Shown here in pieces: positions 33,592 to 42,037 of a DNA stretch of 64,000 bases; within the stretch, counting starts at the first letter, position 1, and each line of letters opens with the position of its first letter. Location: the NCBI GenBank assembly GCA_965263165.1, contig OZ253584.1:1736001-1800000 (forward strand). The letters are read 5' to 3'. A program made the translations under genes and the position numbers. The notes under the pieces were generated by a model. The model did no database searches, was not told where the DNA came from, and was given only the letters and a program-made list of their open reading frames with translations. The DNA comes from SAR202-VII-2 sp965263165 (GTDB taxonomy: Bacteria; Chloroflexota; Dehalococcoidia; Lucifugimonadales; SAR202-VII-2).

Positions 33592-34049
33592 TGCTTGCTT
33601 ATTCGATAACGCTGGAAGAGGATGACGGGCCCCTGCTGGTAACGTCCCCCGACTTCCCGGAGCTGACCACCTTCGGGGACGACCGAGAGGAGGCCGTCGC
33701 TCGCGCCGTCCACGCTCTGGAAGAGGCGATAGCGGCCCGCATTCACGACCGCAAGGACATTCCCACGCCGTCGCAGGGCGAGACCTACGCGGTGCTGCCG
33801 ACCCTGATTTCGGTGAAGGTGATGCTGTACCAGGGAATGAGAGACCAGGGCATCGGCAAGGCGGAGTTGGCGCGCCGTCTTGGGTGGTTCTTGCCGCAGG
33901 TGGACCGTGTGTTGGACGTTCAGCACCGGTCAGGGATGGATATGATGGACGCCGCCCTCGGCGCCATCGGACGGCGGTTGCACGTGACCGCCGCAACTAC
34001 GGCCGATTCAGCGGTCGCCGTCGGAGGAGAGTCCGGCGACCCGAATTGA
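33591..34049 (+). CDS. hicB: HicB family antitoxin
   Basis: A 152-residue antitoxin. The N-terminal HicB fold has AYSITLEEDDGPLLVTSPDF and PELTTFGDDREEAVARAVHA. The C-terminal DNA-binding part has GKAELARRLGWFLPQVDRVL. It neutralises HicA and probably represses the operon through the inverted repeat upstream of hicA. The start overlaps the hicA stop. The C-terminal tail after the HTH is Ala/Thr-rich and of no clear role. Confidence 0.85.
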   Translation: MLAYSITLEEDDGPLLVTSPDFPELTTFGDDREEAVARAVHALEEAIAARIHDRKDIPTPSQGETYAVLPTLISVKVMLYQGMRDQGIGKAELARRLGWFLPQVDRVLDVQHRSGMDMMDAALGAIGRRLHVTAATTADSAVAVGGESGDPN

Positions 34050-34084
34050 CCGCGATAGACCCCCAAGAGACAGAGGAGGGCAGC

Positions 34085-35683
34085 ATGAAGAAGAAGCAGA
34101 TACACCCACAGCCGCTCACGCCGGCGGCCCTCTACGCCAGGGTATCCAGCGACCGGCAGGACGTGGACCTGTCCGTGTCCGCCCAGCTAAGGGCGCTCAA
34201 GGAATACGCCAGGGCCAACAGCTACTCCGTGGCCCGCGAGTACGTGGACGAGGCCGAGAGCGGCCGCGTCGCCGACCGGCCCCAATTCAGGGAGATGATC
34301 GAGGAGGGCGGCAAGCCGAAGGCCCCCTTCGACGTGATTCTCGTATGGAAATTCAGCCGCTTCACCCGCAAGCGCGAGCACGCCGTAGCCTTCAAGTCCC
34401 AGTTGCGGCGCAAGGGCATCCGCGTGGTGTCCATCACCGAGCAGGCCGAGGACAACGCCACCGGCAGGCTGCTTGAGGGAATCATCGAGAGCGTGGACGA
34501 ATATTACAGCGAAAATCTTGCCCAGGAGGTCGTCCGGGGGATGAGGGAGGCCGCTTCCAGAGGCTTCTTCTTAGGCTCGAACGCCCCCTTCGGCTACAGG
34601 AAGGTCAAGGTCAGCGACGGGGCGAAGGAGCGCCCCACCCTGGAGGTTGACCCGGCCACCGCCCCGGTTGTGAAGGAGATGTTCGAGAAGTCGCTGCGGG
34701 GCAGCGGCCTCAAGGAGCTATGCAAGGAGCTGAACGACCGGGGCATCACCAACAGAGGCAAGCGCTGGTACAAGGGAACGCTCCACTACGTGCTGAGAAA
34801 CGAGGCGTACACCGGAACAGCCGTCTGGGGCAAGGCCAGCAAGGGACAGGAAGCCCAGGACCCTGTAAGGGTCGAGGGAGCATGGCCCGCCCTGGTGTCG
34901 AGAGAGCTGTTCGAGGACGTGCAGCAGGCGATGAGTGAGCGCGCCCCGAAGGTGCAGAGGCCCGGTAGAGTGGGGAGCAAGTTCCTGCTGAGCGGTCTGC
35001 TCAAGTGCGGTGTGTGCGGCAGGCCCTACTCGGCCCAGGGAGCCAAGAGCGGGCAGTTCGCCTACTACATCTGCGGCACCCTGTTCAGGGAGGGAGCCGG
35101 GACGTGCAGCGCCCGCTACCTGAACGCACCCAGGCTGGAGACGTTCGTGGTGGAGAAGATCAGGGAGCGGATTCTGAACGAGGAGACCATCGTGGCGTTG
35201 GTGACGCTGGTGGCGGAGGAGATCGACACCATGGCCGGAGAGCTTTCCGGCAGGCTGGAGGTCGTCGAGGCGGAGCTGGGGGACGTGAGGAAGCGGCTTG
35301 AGAAGCTCTACGAGGCCATTGAGACCAGCGAGCTGACCCTGGAGGTTCTGTCGCCCCGCATCATGTCTCTGAGGCACCGTGAGGAGCAGCTGGAGGCTGC
35401 GAGAGAGGACGCCGAGACCCAGCTTGAGCAGAGGAGAGTGGAGTTGCCCGACACCGAGGAGATTGCCCGGTACGTTGCGGACTTCCGGGACTTCCTGAAG
35501 GATGGGACGATCCCCGAGCGGAAGGCGCTCATCCGCAACTTCGTGGAGGGCATCGAGGTGATGGGAGACGAGGCCACGCTGACGTACACGGTCCCCATGC
35601 CGAGCGACGGTGCGATGTCGGAATCGGCGTCGGTTCTTGATTTCGTCAAGTCCAGCCCACCTGTCGCGACTCGAACCAACTAG
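34085..35683 (+). CDS. Large serine recombinase
   Basis: A 532-residue site-specific recombinase. The catalytic resolvase domain has nucleophile Ser in YARVSSDRQ, with WKFSRFTRKREHAVAFKSQL and the YYSENLAQEV end motif. The recombinase domain has GFFLGSNAPFGYRKVKV and LHYVLRNEAYTGTAVWG. A zinc ribbon has CGVCGRPYSAQ and a later Cys pair, and a long coiled coil follows at about residues 380-460. Start at 34085 with GAGGAGG upstream. It is probably the integrase of the mobile segment. A decayed copy of its 3' end region is at 36750-36838. Confidence 0.9.
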   Translation: MKKKQIHPQPLTPAALYARVSSDRQDVDLSVSAQLRALKEYARANSYSVAREYVDEAESGRVADRPQFREMIEEGGKPKAPFDVILVWKFSRFTRKREHAVAFKSQLRRKGIRVVSITEQAEDNATGRLLEGIIESVDEYYSENLAQEVVRGMREAASRGFFLGSNAPFGYRKVKVSDGAKERPTLEVDPATAPVVKEMFEKSLRGSGLKELCKELNDRGITNRGKRWYKGTLHYVLRNEAYTGTAVWGKASKGQEAQDPVRVEGAWPALVSRELFEDVQQAMSERAPKVQRPGRVGSKFLLSGLLKCGVCGRPYSAQGAKSGQFAYYICGTLFREGAGTCSARYLNAPRLETFVVEKIRERILNEETIVALVTLVAEEIDTMAGELSGRLEVVEAELGDVRKRLEKLYEAIETSELTLEVLSPRIMSLRHREEQLEAAREDAETQLEQRRVELPDTEEIARYVADFRDFLKDGTIPERKALIRNFVEGIEVMGDEATLTYTVPMPSDGAMSESASVLDFVKSSPPVATRTN

Positions 35684-35745
35684 TTACACTGCTCACCGCA
35701 ACCTCGCTACTCCGGCGCGCTGCACCAATGAGGAGCTGCGACCGT
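35650..35745. repeat. Imperfect direct repeat, copy 1 (recombinase 3' end)
   Basis: Includes the last codons and stop of the recombinase gene plus CACCGCAACCTCGCTACTCC and GGCGCGCTGCA. It matches 36750-36838 (CACCGCAACCTCGCCAGTCT and GGCGCGCTGCA), with CGAACCA shared. The pair flanks VapBC. Could be attachment-site remnants or a second recombinase remnant. Confidence 0.6.
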
Positions 35746-35766
35746 CCCGCATGATACTTCCTCCCC

Positions 35767-35975
35767 CCAAGCAGGGTGCAGGGGGCGCAGCCCCCGCCGG
35801 GGGTACAGGGGGTGCCCCCCTGTTCTGGAAAGCGTCGGAGGGCGGAGCGGGTGGGATAGCGGCGCAGGCCAAGCCAGACCCTCCGCTGAAGAAGGGCGCT
35901 GGCCAAACCAAAACCCCCGTCTCCCAAGCGGGGCGCGGGGGGCGCAGCTCCCGCTGGGGGTACCGCGAATCCCCA
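35767..35975. repeat. R1 GC-rich hairpin repeat, copy c
   Basis: Full unit 35767-35905 followed by a second partial unit (about 35923-35975), as in copy a. Contains AAGCAGGGTGCAGGGGGCGC, the CCCCCTGTTCTGGAAA trailer start and GTCGGAGGGCGGAGCGGG. Located between the recombinase gene and vapC, with no R2 element next to it. Confidence 0.8.
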
Positions 35976-36026
35976 AACGGGCGATCATGTTGTTGATGCT
36001 GATGTGATCGGGTTTCTGGGCATCCT

Positions 36027-36446
36027 TCATGCTGACGCGCCTCCTTCTGGGTTCTCCACAAGGACCGCTCCGTCCATCCGCGCAAGTTGGCGATCAAAGG
36101 TGTAGAGGGGTGCAGCTCCTTCCCGCTCAGCCGCTGAGAGGATCATCAGGTCCGCGAAGCCGACGCCCCCTTGGCGATAGTCATAGGCCGCGCGGGCCGT
36201 GTCGTCCGCAGCCTCCACGACAATGCTGTCCGTGGCGATCAACTCCACGAGGACGTCCGCAATCTGAGCGCGAGTGAACCCGTAGGCCCGCTCCAGTACC
36301 CAAACGACCTCAATTGCAACCTCGCGACAGATGAAACCTGGGCGGTCAGGCGTCAGCCTCTCCAGCAAGGCCCGAGTTGCATTTGCCTGCTCGGCGTCGT
36401 CGCCCACGAGATACCGCACGAGGACGTTTGTGTCGACGGCAATCAC
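36027..36446 (-). CDS. vapC: VapC family toxin (PIN-domain ribonuclease)
   Basis: A 139-residue PIN-domain protein. The acidic active site is represented by Asp in AVDTNVLVRYLVGDD, Glu in EVAIEVVWVLERAYG, Asp in GVGFADLMILSAAE and Asp in YTFDRQLARM. The start overlaps the antitoxin stop (ATGA, 36443-36446). With VapB it forms a type II toxin-antitoxin pair that cleaves RNA when the antitoxin is lost. Confidence 0.9.
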   Translation of the reverse strand: MIAVDTNVLVRYLVGDDAEQANATRALLERLTPDRPGFICREVAIEVVWVLERAYGFTRAQIADVLVELIATDSIVVEAADDTARAAYDYRQGGVGFADLMILSAAEREGAAPLYTFDRQLARMDGAVLVENPEGGASA

Positions 36447-36676
36447 GCGTCGACCGCCCCATCGATGATCGCGCGTTCCATGTCGTCAAGGGTGACGGCC
36501 TGGCCGTCATGCCGTAGCGCGCCAAACAGCCGTGTGATAGGGCGTACCGGCACGATTCTGATTTCACCGCCTTGGATGATGTACCGCACCCGATCACCAG
36601 CTTGCACGGACAGTGCATCCCGCACGGCTTTGGGCAATGTGGTCTGTCCCTTCGAGGTGATTCCAGATTCAATCAT
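36443..36676 (-). CDS. vapB: VapB-type antitoxin, AbrB/MazE (SpoVT) DNA-binding fold
   Basis: A 77-residue swapped-hairpin AbrB protein: SGITSKGQTTLPKAVRDALS and GDRVRYIIQGGEIRIVPVRP are textbook. The acidic C-terminus (LDDMERAIIDGAVDA) would bind the toxin. Upstream, the minus strand has TTGAAT and TATACT 18 bp apart in a region of repeated CATTGC motifs (about 36720-36755), a possible autoregulated promoter. Confidence 0.9.
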   Translation of the reverse strand: MIESGITSKGQTTLPKAVRDALSVQAGDRVRYIIQGGEIRIVPVRPITRLFGALRHDGQAVTLDDMERAIIDGAVDA

Positions 36677-36749
36677 GAGAATTGGCCTCCCGCATTACTG
36701 TGAGACCATATGCCTTACAATGACGAGTATAGCAATGGCATTGGCAATG

Positions 36750-36838
36750 ATTCAAGTCCACCTGCCTAGACCCGAACCAGCTAATCACATCGTCCACCGC
36801 AACCTCGCCAGTCTGGCGCGCTGCAACAGTTAGGAACC
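36750..36838. repeat. Imperfect direct repeat, copy 2
   Basis: Non-coding partner of 35650-35745, immediately upstream of the vapBC promoter region. See that entry for shared strings. Confidence 0.55.
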
Positions 36839-36921
36839 GCGCCCCACCCTCCTCCCCTCGCGGGAGGCCGACGAGGCGTCCCGGACGCGCCAGGTGAGCA
36901 AACGACGACGCCTCCATTCCC

Positions 36922-37015
36922 CAAGCAGGGTGCAGGGGGCGCAGCCCCCGCCGGGGGTACAGGGGGAGTCCCCCTGTTTCTAAAAACGTTGGAGGGTGGG
37001 CTAGGTGGGACGACG
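36922..37015. repeat. R1 GC-rich hairpin repeat, copy d
   Basis: AAGCAGGGTGCAGGGGGCGC, CCCCCTGTTTCTAAAAACG and TTGGAGGGTGGG. Similarity to copy a extends upstream to about 36886 (ACGCGCCAGGTG). It is followed, 70 bp on, by R2 copy 2, the same order and spacing class as copy a and R2 copy 1. Confidence 0.8.
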
Positions 37016-37086
37016 GCGTCCGCCACCAACCCCCCCCCCAGCCCCATACTCAGGGGAAGACTGGGAAGGAAGCCCTGACCCCCCCA

Positions 37087-37115
37087 TTGCAAAATAAGAA
37101 CGATTGTGCTATAAT
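37087..37115 (+). promoter_or_regulatory. Sigma70-type promoter of R2 copy 2, with ATG at predicted +1
   Basis: TTGCAA (37087-37092), 17-bp spacer, consensus TATAAT (37110-37115), then ATG at 37122. The frame encodes MKWAPGPLLFLGACR and is open for 46 codons to 37262. The first eleven residues match copy 1 except one; the frames then diverge through single-base indels, so only the beginning is conserved as a peptide. Confidence 0.65.
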
Positions 37116-37482
37116 ATCCCCATGAAGTGGGCCCCCGGCCCGCTTCTCTTTCTCGGAGCCTGCCGCATAGCGTCTGTACTGGGGGCTAACCATGGAGAGT
37201 CCCCCTGTGGCAGGGGCGCTGAGGGAACCACCCAAGGCCCACGACCGTCCGAAGAAGGGTGAGACCAGTGCCAATGCCGTTTCCACACAAGCCCTTTGCA
37301 GCCACGCGGCTCCGCCGCGGTTCACTACGATTCAGCGACAACTGCACGACGGTTCATCACAGCTCGCTGACGGTTCGTGGCGGCTTTGTGACGCCCTTGT
37401 GACGGCTCCGTGCCTGCAAACCCCGAATTCGGCTGAAAAACTTAACAACAAACAATCAAAGGACAACAGACAATCAAAGGTC
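37087..37482 (+). repeat. R2 element, copy 2
   Basis: Same order of parts as 8403-8790: promoter, GAAGTGGGCC/GGCCCGCTTC hairpin at the ATG, CTGCCGCA/TGTGGCAG stem enclosing GGGGG/CCCCC, and the phased array. It ends with GACGGCTCCGTGCC and AACTTAACAACAAACAATCA. In the array, AC (once GC) dinucleotides fall at 37327, 37338, 37349, 37359, 37370, 37380, 37391 and 37402, spaced 10-11 bp. The motif sequence has drifted (ACTAC, GCGAC, ACGAC, ATCAC, CTGAC) but the spacing has not. Confidence 0.75.
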
Positions 37483-37566
37483 TAACCTGCGCCCGATACT
37501 GGGGCAGGCAGGGAGGGTCTTCCCTCCCTGCGCTTGGAACAGCGTCCCCGGGAAGCCCGGCCTGGG

Positions 37567-38709
37567 CTACCAGAGTCTTGCAGAGGCGATGGCCGCGCCT
37601 TCCACCATGGCCTGGAGCTTGGCGTAGCTTATCCTGCCGTCCATCTTGCCGAAGCCTGCGAATGTCCCGAAGCCGCAGTCCGTCCCGGCGATGACCCGTT
37701 CCTTCCCCACGATCTCGGCGAAGCAGGCGATGCGCTGCGCCACCAGCTCGGGGTGTTCCACGAAGTTGGTCGTTGTGTCCAGGACTCCCGGGACCAGAAT
37801 TTTGTCGTCGGGGATGGTGGCGTCTCTCCAGACGGTCCATTCATGGGCGTGACGGGGATTCGACGCTTCGAACAGGATGGCGCAGGGCTTTGCTCTGAGG
37901 ACAGCCGGCAGGATTTTCTCCAGGGGGATGTCGAAATCGTGGGGGCCTTCGTAGTTGCCCCAGCAGATATGCATCCGCGCCGACTCGGCGGGCACGTTCT
38001 CTAGGGCGTAGTTCAGCGCCTCGACGTGGACGTCTGCGCGCTTCAGGAACTCCGCTTCGGTCAGGTCCTGGAACCCGGTGTGCCTCGACATTGCCAGGTC
38101 GGGGCAGTCGATCTGAACGACGAGGCCCGCCGCAACGATGGCCTCGTACTCCAACTTCATGACCTCGGCCAGCGCTTGGATGTAGGCCTCGTGGGTGGGG
38201 TAGTAGGCATTGTGAAGGAAGGAGGCGATGACCCCCGGCGAGGCCGCGTTCATGAACCCTTCCCCGGCGCCGCTGCCCTCCAAGGCCGCCGCGTAGTGTT
38301 CGATGTCCTTGCGCAGGGGCTCGTGGTCCCTGGTGGCGATTGGCCCCGTGCACATAGGCCGCTTGAAGGGCTGGGCGCCCGTGAGGCGGGCCATCATGTC
38401 GCGAAACTCCGGGTAGGGGGCCACGTCCAGGTTGGGCTTGCGGGGGCTGTCGCCATCGAAGCCGGTGACTCTGTCCTTGATGTAGGTGGAATAGCCTATC
38501 TTGCTCATCTCGCCGTCGCTGACGACGTCGATGCCACATTCCACCTGCCTGGCGACGGCGTCGACCGCGGCCTGGCGCATGCGTTGGTCGAAGGCGTCCG
38601 GGTCCACCGGCTGGCCGTTCTCCCTGGCCAAGAGCAGCGCAGCGACGTCGTCTGGGCGGGGCAGACTTCCAACATGGGTGGTGAGGATGCGGTCGGTGCT
38701 GAGCTTCAT
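37567..38709 (-). CDS. MetE-like protein (cobalamin-independent methionine synthase C-terminal domain family)
   Basis: A 380-residue stand-alone MetE C-terminal-type barrel: LTTHVGSLPRP at the N-terminus, zinc ligands His-x-Cys in RMHICWGNYEGPHDFDIP, and Cys in AGTDCGFGTFAGFG near residue 350. The family context (ILFEASNPRHAHEW, VPGVLDTTTNFVEHPELVAQ) is close to the vitamin-B12-independent synthase II group often found in Chloroflexota. The N-terminal half of true MetE is missing, so the methyl donor is unlikely to be polyglutamyl-folate. A hairpin GCAGGGAGGG/CCCTCCCTGC at 37508-37531 lies downstream and may terminate it. Confidence 0.85.
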   Translation of the reverse strand: MKLSTDRILTTHVGSLPRPDDVAALLLARENGQPVDPDAFDQRMRQAAVDAVARQVECGIDVVSDGEMSKIGYSTYIKDRVTGFDGDSPRKPNLDVAPYPEFRDMMARLTGAQPFKRPMCTGPIATRDHEPLRKDIEHYAAALEGSGAGEGFMNAASPGVIASFLHNAYYPTHEAYIQALAEVMKLEYEAIVAAGLVVQIDCPDLAMSRHTGFQDLTEAEFLKRADVHVEALNYALENVPAESARMHICWGNYEGPHDFDIPLEKILPAVLRAKPCAILFEASNPRHAHEWTVWRDATIPDDKILVPGVLDTTTNFVEHPELVAQRIACFAEIVGKERVIAGTDCGFGTFAGFGKMDGRISYAKLQAMVEGAAIASARLW

Positions 38710-38777
38710 GGCAACCCCTTGGTTGGTTGGGCTTCAGGTATACGGCTGATTGGGCAGTTGAGCGATTTCGAGATCTG

Positions 38778-40022
38778 TCAGGGCTGGACGACGGACAATT
38801 CCAAGAGTAGGTCGGTGAGAAGGCGGCCACCGGTGTCCCGCCAAACGCCGACGGTGTAGACGCCGGGCTCTTGCAGGAGAGTCCCCATGTTGGCCGAGAA
38901 GCGGAAGGCGTCGGTAGTCTCGCCCCAGAAGTCGGCGACGACTTCGTTCGCGTCCAGGTTGGAGTAGTAGTAGCCAGCCCTAGGGGGTTCGAGGATCCTG
39001 GCCACGGGGTTCCCGCAACTGGCCGTGAAGCCACCGCCGGTACAGTAGCTACGCAGCGTCTCGATCTGCGCGGGCGTCTTGGGTGTGGGCGGTGGGTCGT
39101 AGTAGATGGACACAGCGCCGCCTACCTCCAGGTTGCTAACGAGCTTCGACAGGGAAAGGGAGAGCGTTCCGTTTTCGCTGAGGCTTGGCGGTCCATCCGC
39201 CGCCGCGTCACCCCCTTCAAAGTGTTGGACGAACGTCGTCAGCCGTCCGTTCCAGGCGATTCCAAGGTTAACAGAGCGGTGGGTCTCTCTCAGGATGTTG
39301 TCTCTATGGCCCCAGCTTGCGTGGGCATCATCGTACATCATCCCCCACTGGTGCTCCACAAGAACTTCTCTTGGCTCGGTTATCTGGCAGACCACCATCA
39401 CCGAGTCGCATCTTTGATCTTGCCAACGTTGCTGAGTCCAGCCAGCGATGGCGGCGTTTTCCGCCACGTAGCTACGGCCGCCCGTCTTCGTGTAGACCAT
39501 GTAGGGCTTGCTCCCGTCAGTCCACCAGTGGCCGAGATAGTCGTGGGCCAGCATGTCCTCAGCGTGCAATTGAGCGGCGGGGTTCGAGCCCAATGCAACT
39601 GGAGGCAGGCCGTGGTCTGCCCTGTCCTGATTGATCAAACCAACGGCAAACTCCCGCAACTCGGCCAACTCCGATGCGTCGAGCCGTTGGCGTTGGAGGG
39701 ATGGGGTAGGGGTGGGTGTCCTAGTGGGTATTGGCGTGGGGGTGCTCGTAGGAGTAGACGTCAACGTGGGTGTCGGGATAGGCGTTTGAGGGTCTAGGCG
39801 GCTGACGGCGCGTTCCGGCGCCGTCATGGATAGGGCTTCGGCGGTGGCCGCGCCTGTGGGAGTGGCAAACGGGGCCTCTGCGGATGGCGCGGGGGCGCTT
39901 CCGGCATCCTGTGGGGATGACCGCAGGTCCGCGGACCATGTCCTTCCCTTTGGGGAGGCCACGACAAGGAAGCAGGCAACCAGGGCCAGCCAAACCATTG
40001 CAAGGGCGACGACGCCTTTCAT
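38778..40022 (-). CDS. Secreted CAP (SCP/PR-1)-domain protein
   Basis: A 414-residue secreted protein. The N-terminal hydrophobic segment VALAMVWLALVACFLVVA could be a signal anchor or an LVAC lipobox. A Pro/Thr-rich linker spans about residues 50-110. The CAP domain begins ELAELREFAVGLINQDRADH and carries His in LHAEDMLAHDYLGHWW, VAENAAIAGW, and SWGHRDNILRETHRSVNLGI, which are the family's cleft residues. A C-terminal beta-rich region (about 300-414) is unassigned. It lies 24 bp downstream of the zinc-ribbon gene, probably co-transcribed. Confidence 0.85.
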   Translation of the reverse strand: MKGVVALAMVWLALVACFLVVASPKGRTWSADLRSSPQDAGSAPAPSAEAPFATPTGAATAEALSMTAPERAVSRLDPQTPIPTPTLTSTPTSTPTPIPTRTPTPTPSLQRQRLDASELAELREFAVGLINQDRADHGLPPVALGSNPAAQLHAEDMLAHDYLGHWWTDGSKPYMVYTKTGGRSYVAENAAIAGWTQQRWQDQRCDSVMVVCQITEPREVLVEHQWGMMYDDAHASWGHRDNILRETHRSVNLGIAWNGRLTTFVQHFEGGDAAADGPPSLSENGTLSLSLSKLVSNLEVGGAVSIYYDPPPTPKTPAQIETLRSYCTGGGFTASCGNPVARILEPPRAGYYYSNLDANEVVADFWGETTDAFRFSANMGTLLQEPGVYTVGVWRDTGGRLLTDLLLELSVVQP

Positions 40023-40046
40023 CTCACTTCATCCCCTGGGCCATGC

Positions 40047-41278
40047 CTACAGCCACCGGCAGCCGGTTTGCTGCCTGATGGTTTCGATGCCTACGCCGCT
40101 CGCCCTCAATGCTGCTGCGATGGTTTCCAAGCGCGCCTTGAGGTCGCTGATGGACTGTCCCTGAGCAAGCGCCTCATCCATTTCCCGGCAGGTGTCTGCG
40201 GCCTCCGAGAGTAGTTGGGGTGTTGCTGGCGTTGGCGTGGGGGCGGGGGTGGCGGTCGGCGTGGGAGATGGCATGGGGTTGCCGTGGCTGTGGGAGAGGG
40301 CGTAGGCGTGGGCGCGGGAGAGGGTGTGGGCGCGGGTGTGGCGGGGGGAGGGGGGGCCAGGGTGGCAGTGGGAATAGGTGTTGGCTGTGGGGTGGGGGTG
40401 GGCGTTGACGGCGGCGGCGCCACGGTGGGGGCTTCGGTGGGTGGCGGTAGGGGGGTGGGTGTCTGTTCCCCCAGGGGTCCCCAGATGCCTCCGCCGAGAG
40501 CGCCGATGCGGTCCCATACTTCGGCATTCGGGACAAGCACCGCTGCGCCTATGCCCAACACGGTGGCTGCTATCAGGCCAACGAGGGCGTGACGGGCAAC
40601 CCGGAGCGAGGCTGGTTGCCTTGGGATGTCCGTGGGCAGCAACTCTTTGATGCACACGGGACAACGAATCCCCACGTCTGTGCGGATCAGGCACTCTCCA
40701 CAGATGGGCCGCCCACAGCGGCCGCAATTGAGGTTGGTCTCCCGTCGGGAGTGGCGGAAGCAGGTGCTGGCGTCTTGTGGCGCTGTTTCGGGCGAGAGCT
40801 GCTCTGATCTCCGATGCAGATCGACAGGCGTCGTTGCCGGGGGTTCGGTGTGTGGTGGTTCCCCACCCTGCGATTGCGCTGGTTGATCCCGCTCTTTTTC
40901 CTGCCTCTCAGTCTCTCTTTCCTTGGAGCTGCGGTCATCGTCAACAAGGTATCTGAGTCCGAGGCAGGTAGGGCACCGAATTATGTGGGCCGTGTTGGGA
41001 TCGGGGTCGGTCCAACGACCGTAAATTTCTCCCTGCCCTTGGCAGGTGCGGCAACGGCGTCCGCGGCGGAGCTCCGTGGAATGCCCTGAGACAGCGTGTT
41101 CGACGGTGTGGGATCCGCAGAGTTCTAGCGAGCAGGCGTTGCACCGGCCGGCAACCGGCCTGTGGCAGCGGGCGCAGGTTTCTCTGCCCAGGCGCCTATC
41201 CGTGCATGCTGCGCAGTTACAGGACGGCGGATGTTTCCCATCGTCGCCTTCGTAGCGCTGTCGTTCCCGCTCATACAT
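40047..41278 (-). CDS. Zinc-ribbon/B-box-like membrane protein, frameshifted in its Pro/Thr linker
   Basis: Starts MYERERQRYEGDDG. The N-terminal part has Cys clusters (CNCAACTDRRLGRETCARCH, CNACSLELCGSH, then CRTCQGQG and CPTCLGL). A second zinc module is CFRHSRRETNLNCGRCGRPI, CGECLIRTDVGIRCPVC, like the domain preceding some rhomboid proteases. One transmembrane helix follows (VGLIAATVLGIGAAVLV), then a Pro/Thr-rich linker. At about 40270-40276 the frame must shift by one base to continue MPSPTPTATPAPTPTPATPQ and the helical C-terminus EAADTCREMDEALAQGQSIS, then GIETIRQQTGCRWL. Without the shift the tail is low-complexity Arg/Pro. Confidence 0.65.
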
Positions 41279-41409
41279 TTGGGCGTTCCTCCTGCCCACA
41301 GCCGCCACCATCAATTTGCAGCCGGACGATAGCATCTTCGCTGTGACTGCGCCAATGGAGGCGCCGCCGGGGTAGTATAGGGCGGAGCGTTGGGACAGGA
41401 GGCTGGATC

Positions 41410-41898
41410 ATGGCATTGCTTCAACCGATGGGGGAGTCGATAGGGGCGCTTCTGAAGGAGCGCGGCGAGACCGTTTCTATATCCGAGTCGGCGGCCGGCG
41501 GACTCATCTCGGCGTCGCTGCTGTCGGTTCCTGGCGCCTCGGCATATTTCCTGGGCGGCGCCGTGGTGTACACGCGGGCGTCGAGGAGCGGGTTGCTTGG
41601 GATCGCGATGGAGGACGTTGAGGGCATGACGCCCGGCACTGAGCCGTATTCCGGGCTCATGGCCAAGCGGGTGCGCGAGATTCACGGCACGACATGGAGC
41701 CTGAGCGAGACCGGCGCCGCCGGCCCGACGGGGAGCCGCTACGGGCATGCCGCGGGCCACGCCTGCATTGTCGTTGCGGGGCCTGTGGAGCGCGCGGTCA
41801 TCGTGGAGACCGGCGACGATGACCGGGAGGCCAATATGTTCGCCTTTGCGCGGAGGGCCCTGGAGGAGCTGGAGAGCTGCATCAGGGAAGCGGGGTAG
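41410..41898 (+). CDS. pncC: CinA C-terminal-type nicotinamide-nucleotide amidase
   Basis: A 162-residue stand-alone amidohydrolase converting nicotinamide mononucleotide to nicotinate mononucleotide in pyridine salvage. Catalytic Ser is in SISESAAGGLISASLLSVPGAS, followed by YFLGGAVVYT and the invariant SETGAAGPTGSRYGHAAGH. The competence-related N-terminal CinA half is absent, as in many PncC proteins. One variation is SESAAGG in place of the usual AES-C/T-GG. Divergent from the zinc-ribbon gene. Confidence 0.85.
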   Translation: MALLQPMGESIGALLKERGETVSISESAAGGLISASLLSVPGASAYFLGGAVVYTRASRSGLLGIAMEDVEGMTPGTEPYSGLMAKRVREIHGTTWSLSETGAAGPTGSRYGHAAGHACIVVAGPVERAVIVETGDDDREANMFAFARRALEELESCIREAG

Positions 41899-41922
41899 GG
41901 TGGCCGACCACCTAGGGGACGC

Positions 41923-42037
41923 CTAGGAGGAGTTCCGGGAGAGGTTGGGAAGACCCCCCATCCTAACCTGTCCCGGTGCCCGGAGGCAGGCACTGAGGCG
42001 CCCCCGTCCTAGCCATGCCTCTGAGAAGTACGCCTAG
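41923..42037. mobile_element. R3 MITE-like element flanked by CTAG, at the RidA-like stop codon
   Basis: CTAG at 41923-41926 and 42034-42037 enclose about 107 bp: GAGGAGTTCCGGGAGAGGTT at the left, the core CCCCCCATCCTAACCTGTCC, and CTCTGAGAAGTACGC at the right. The right CTAG includes the minus-strand TAG stop of the next gene. Degenerate relative of the IS481 ends. Confidence 0.5.

Noticed and set aside
35767..35975. R1 as part of a CRISPR array or a protein-coding Gly-rich gene
   Set aside because: Copies are dispersed with no spacers or cas genes, and frames shift between copies.
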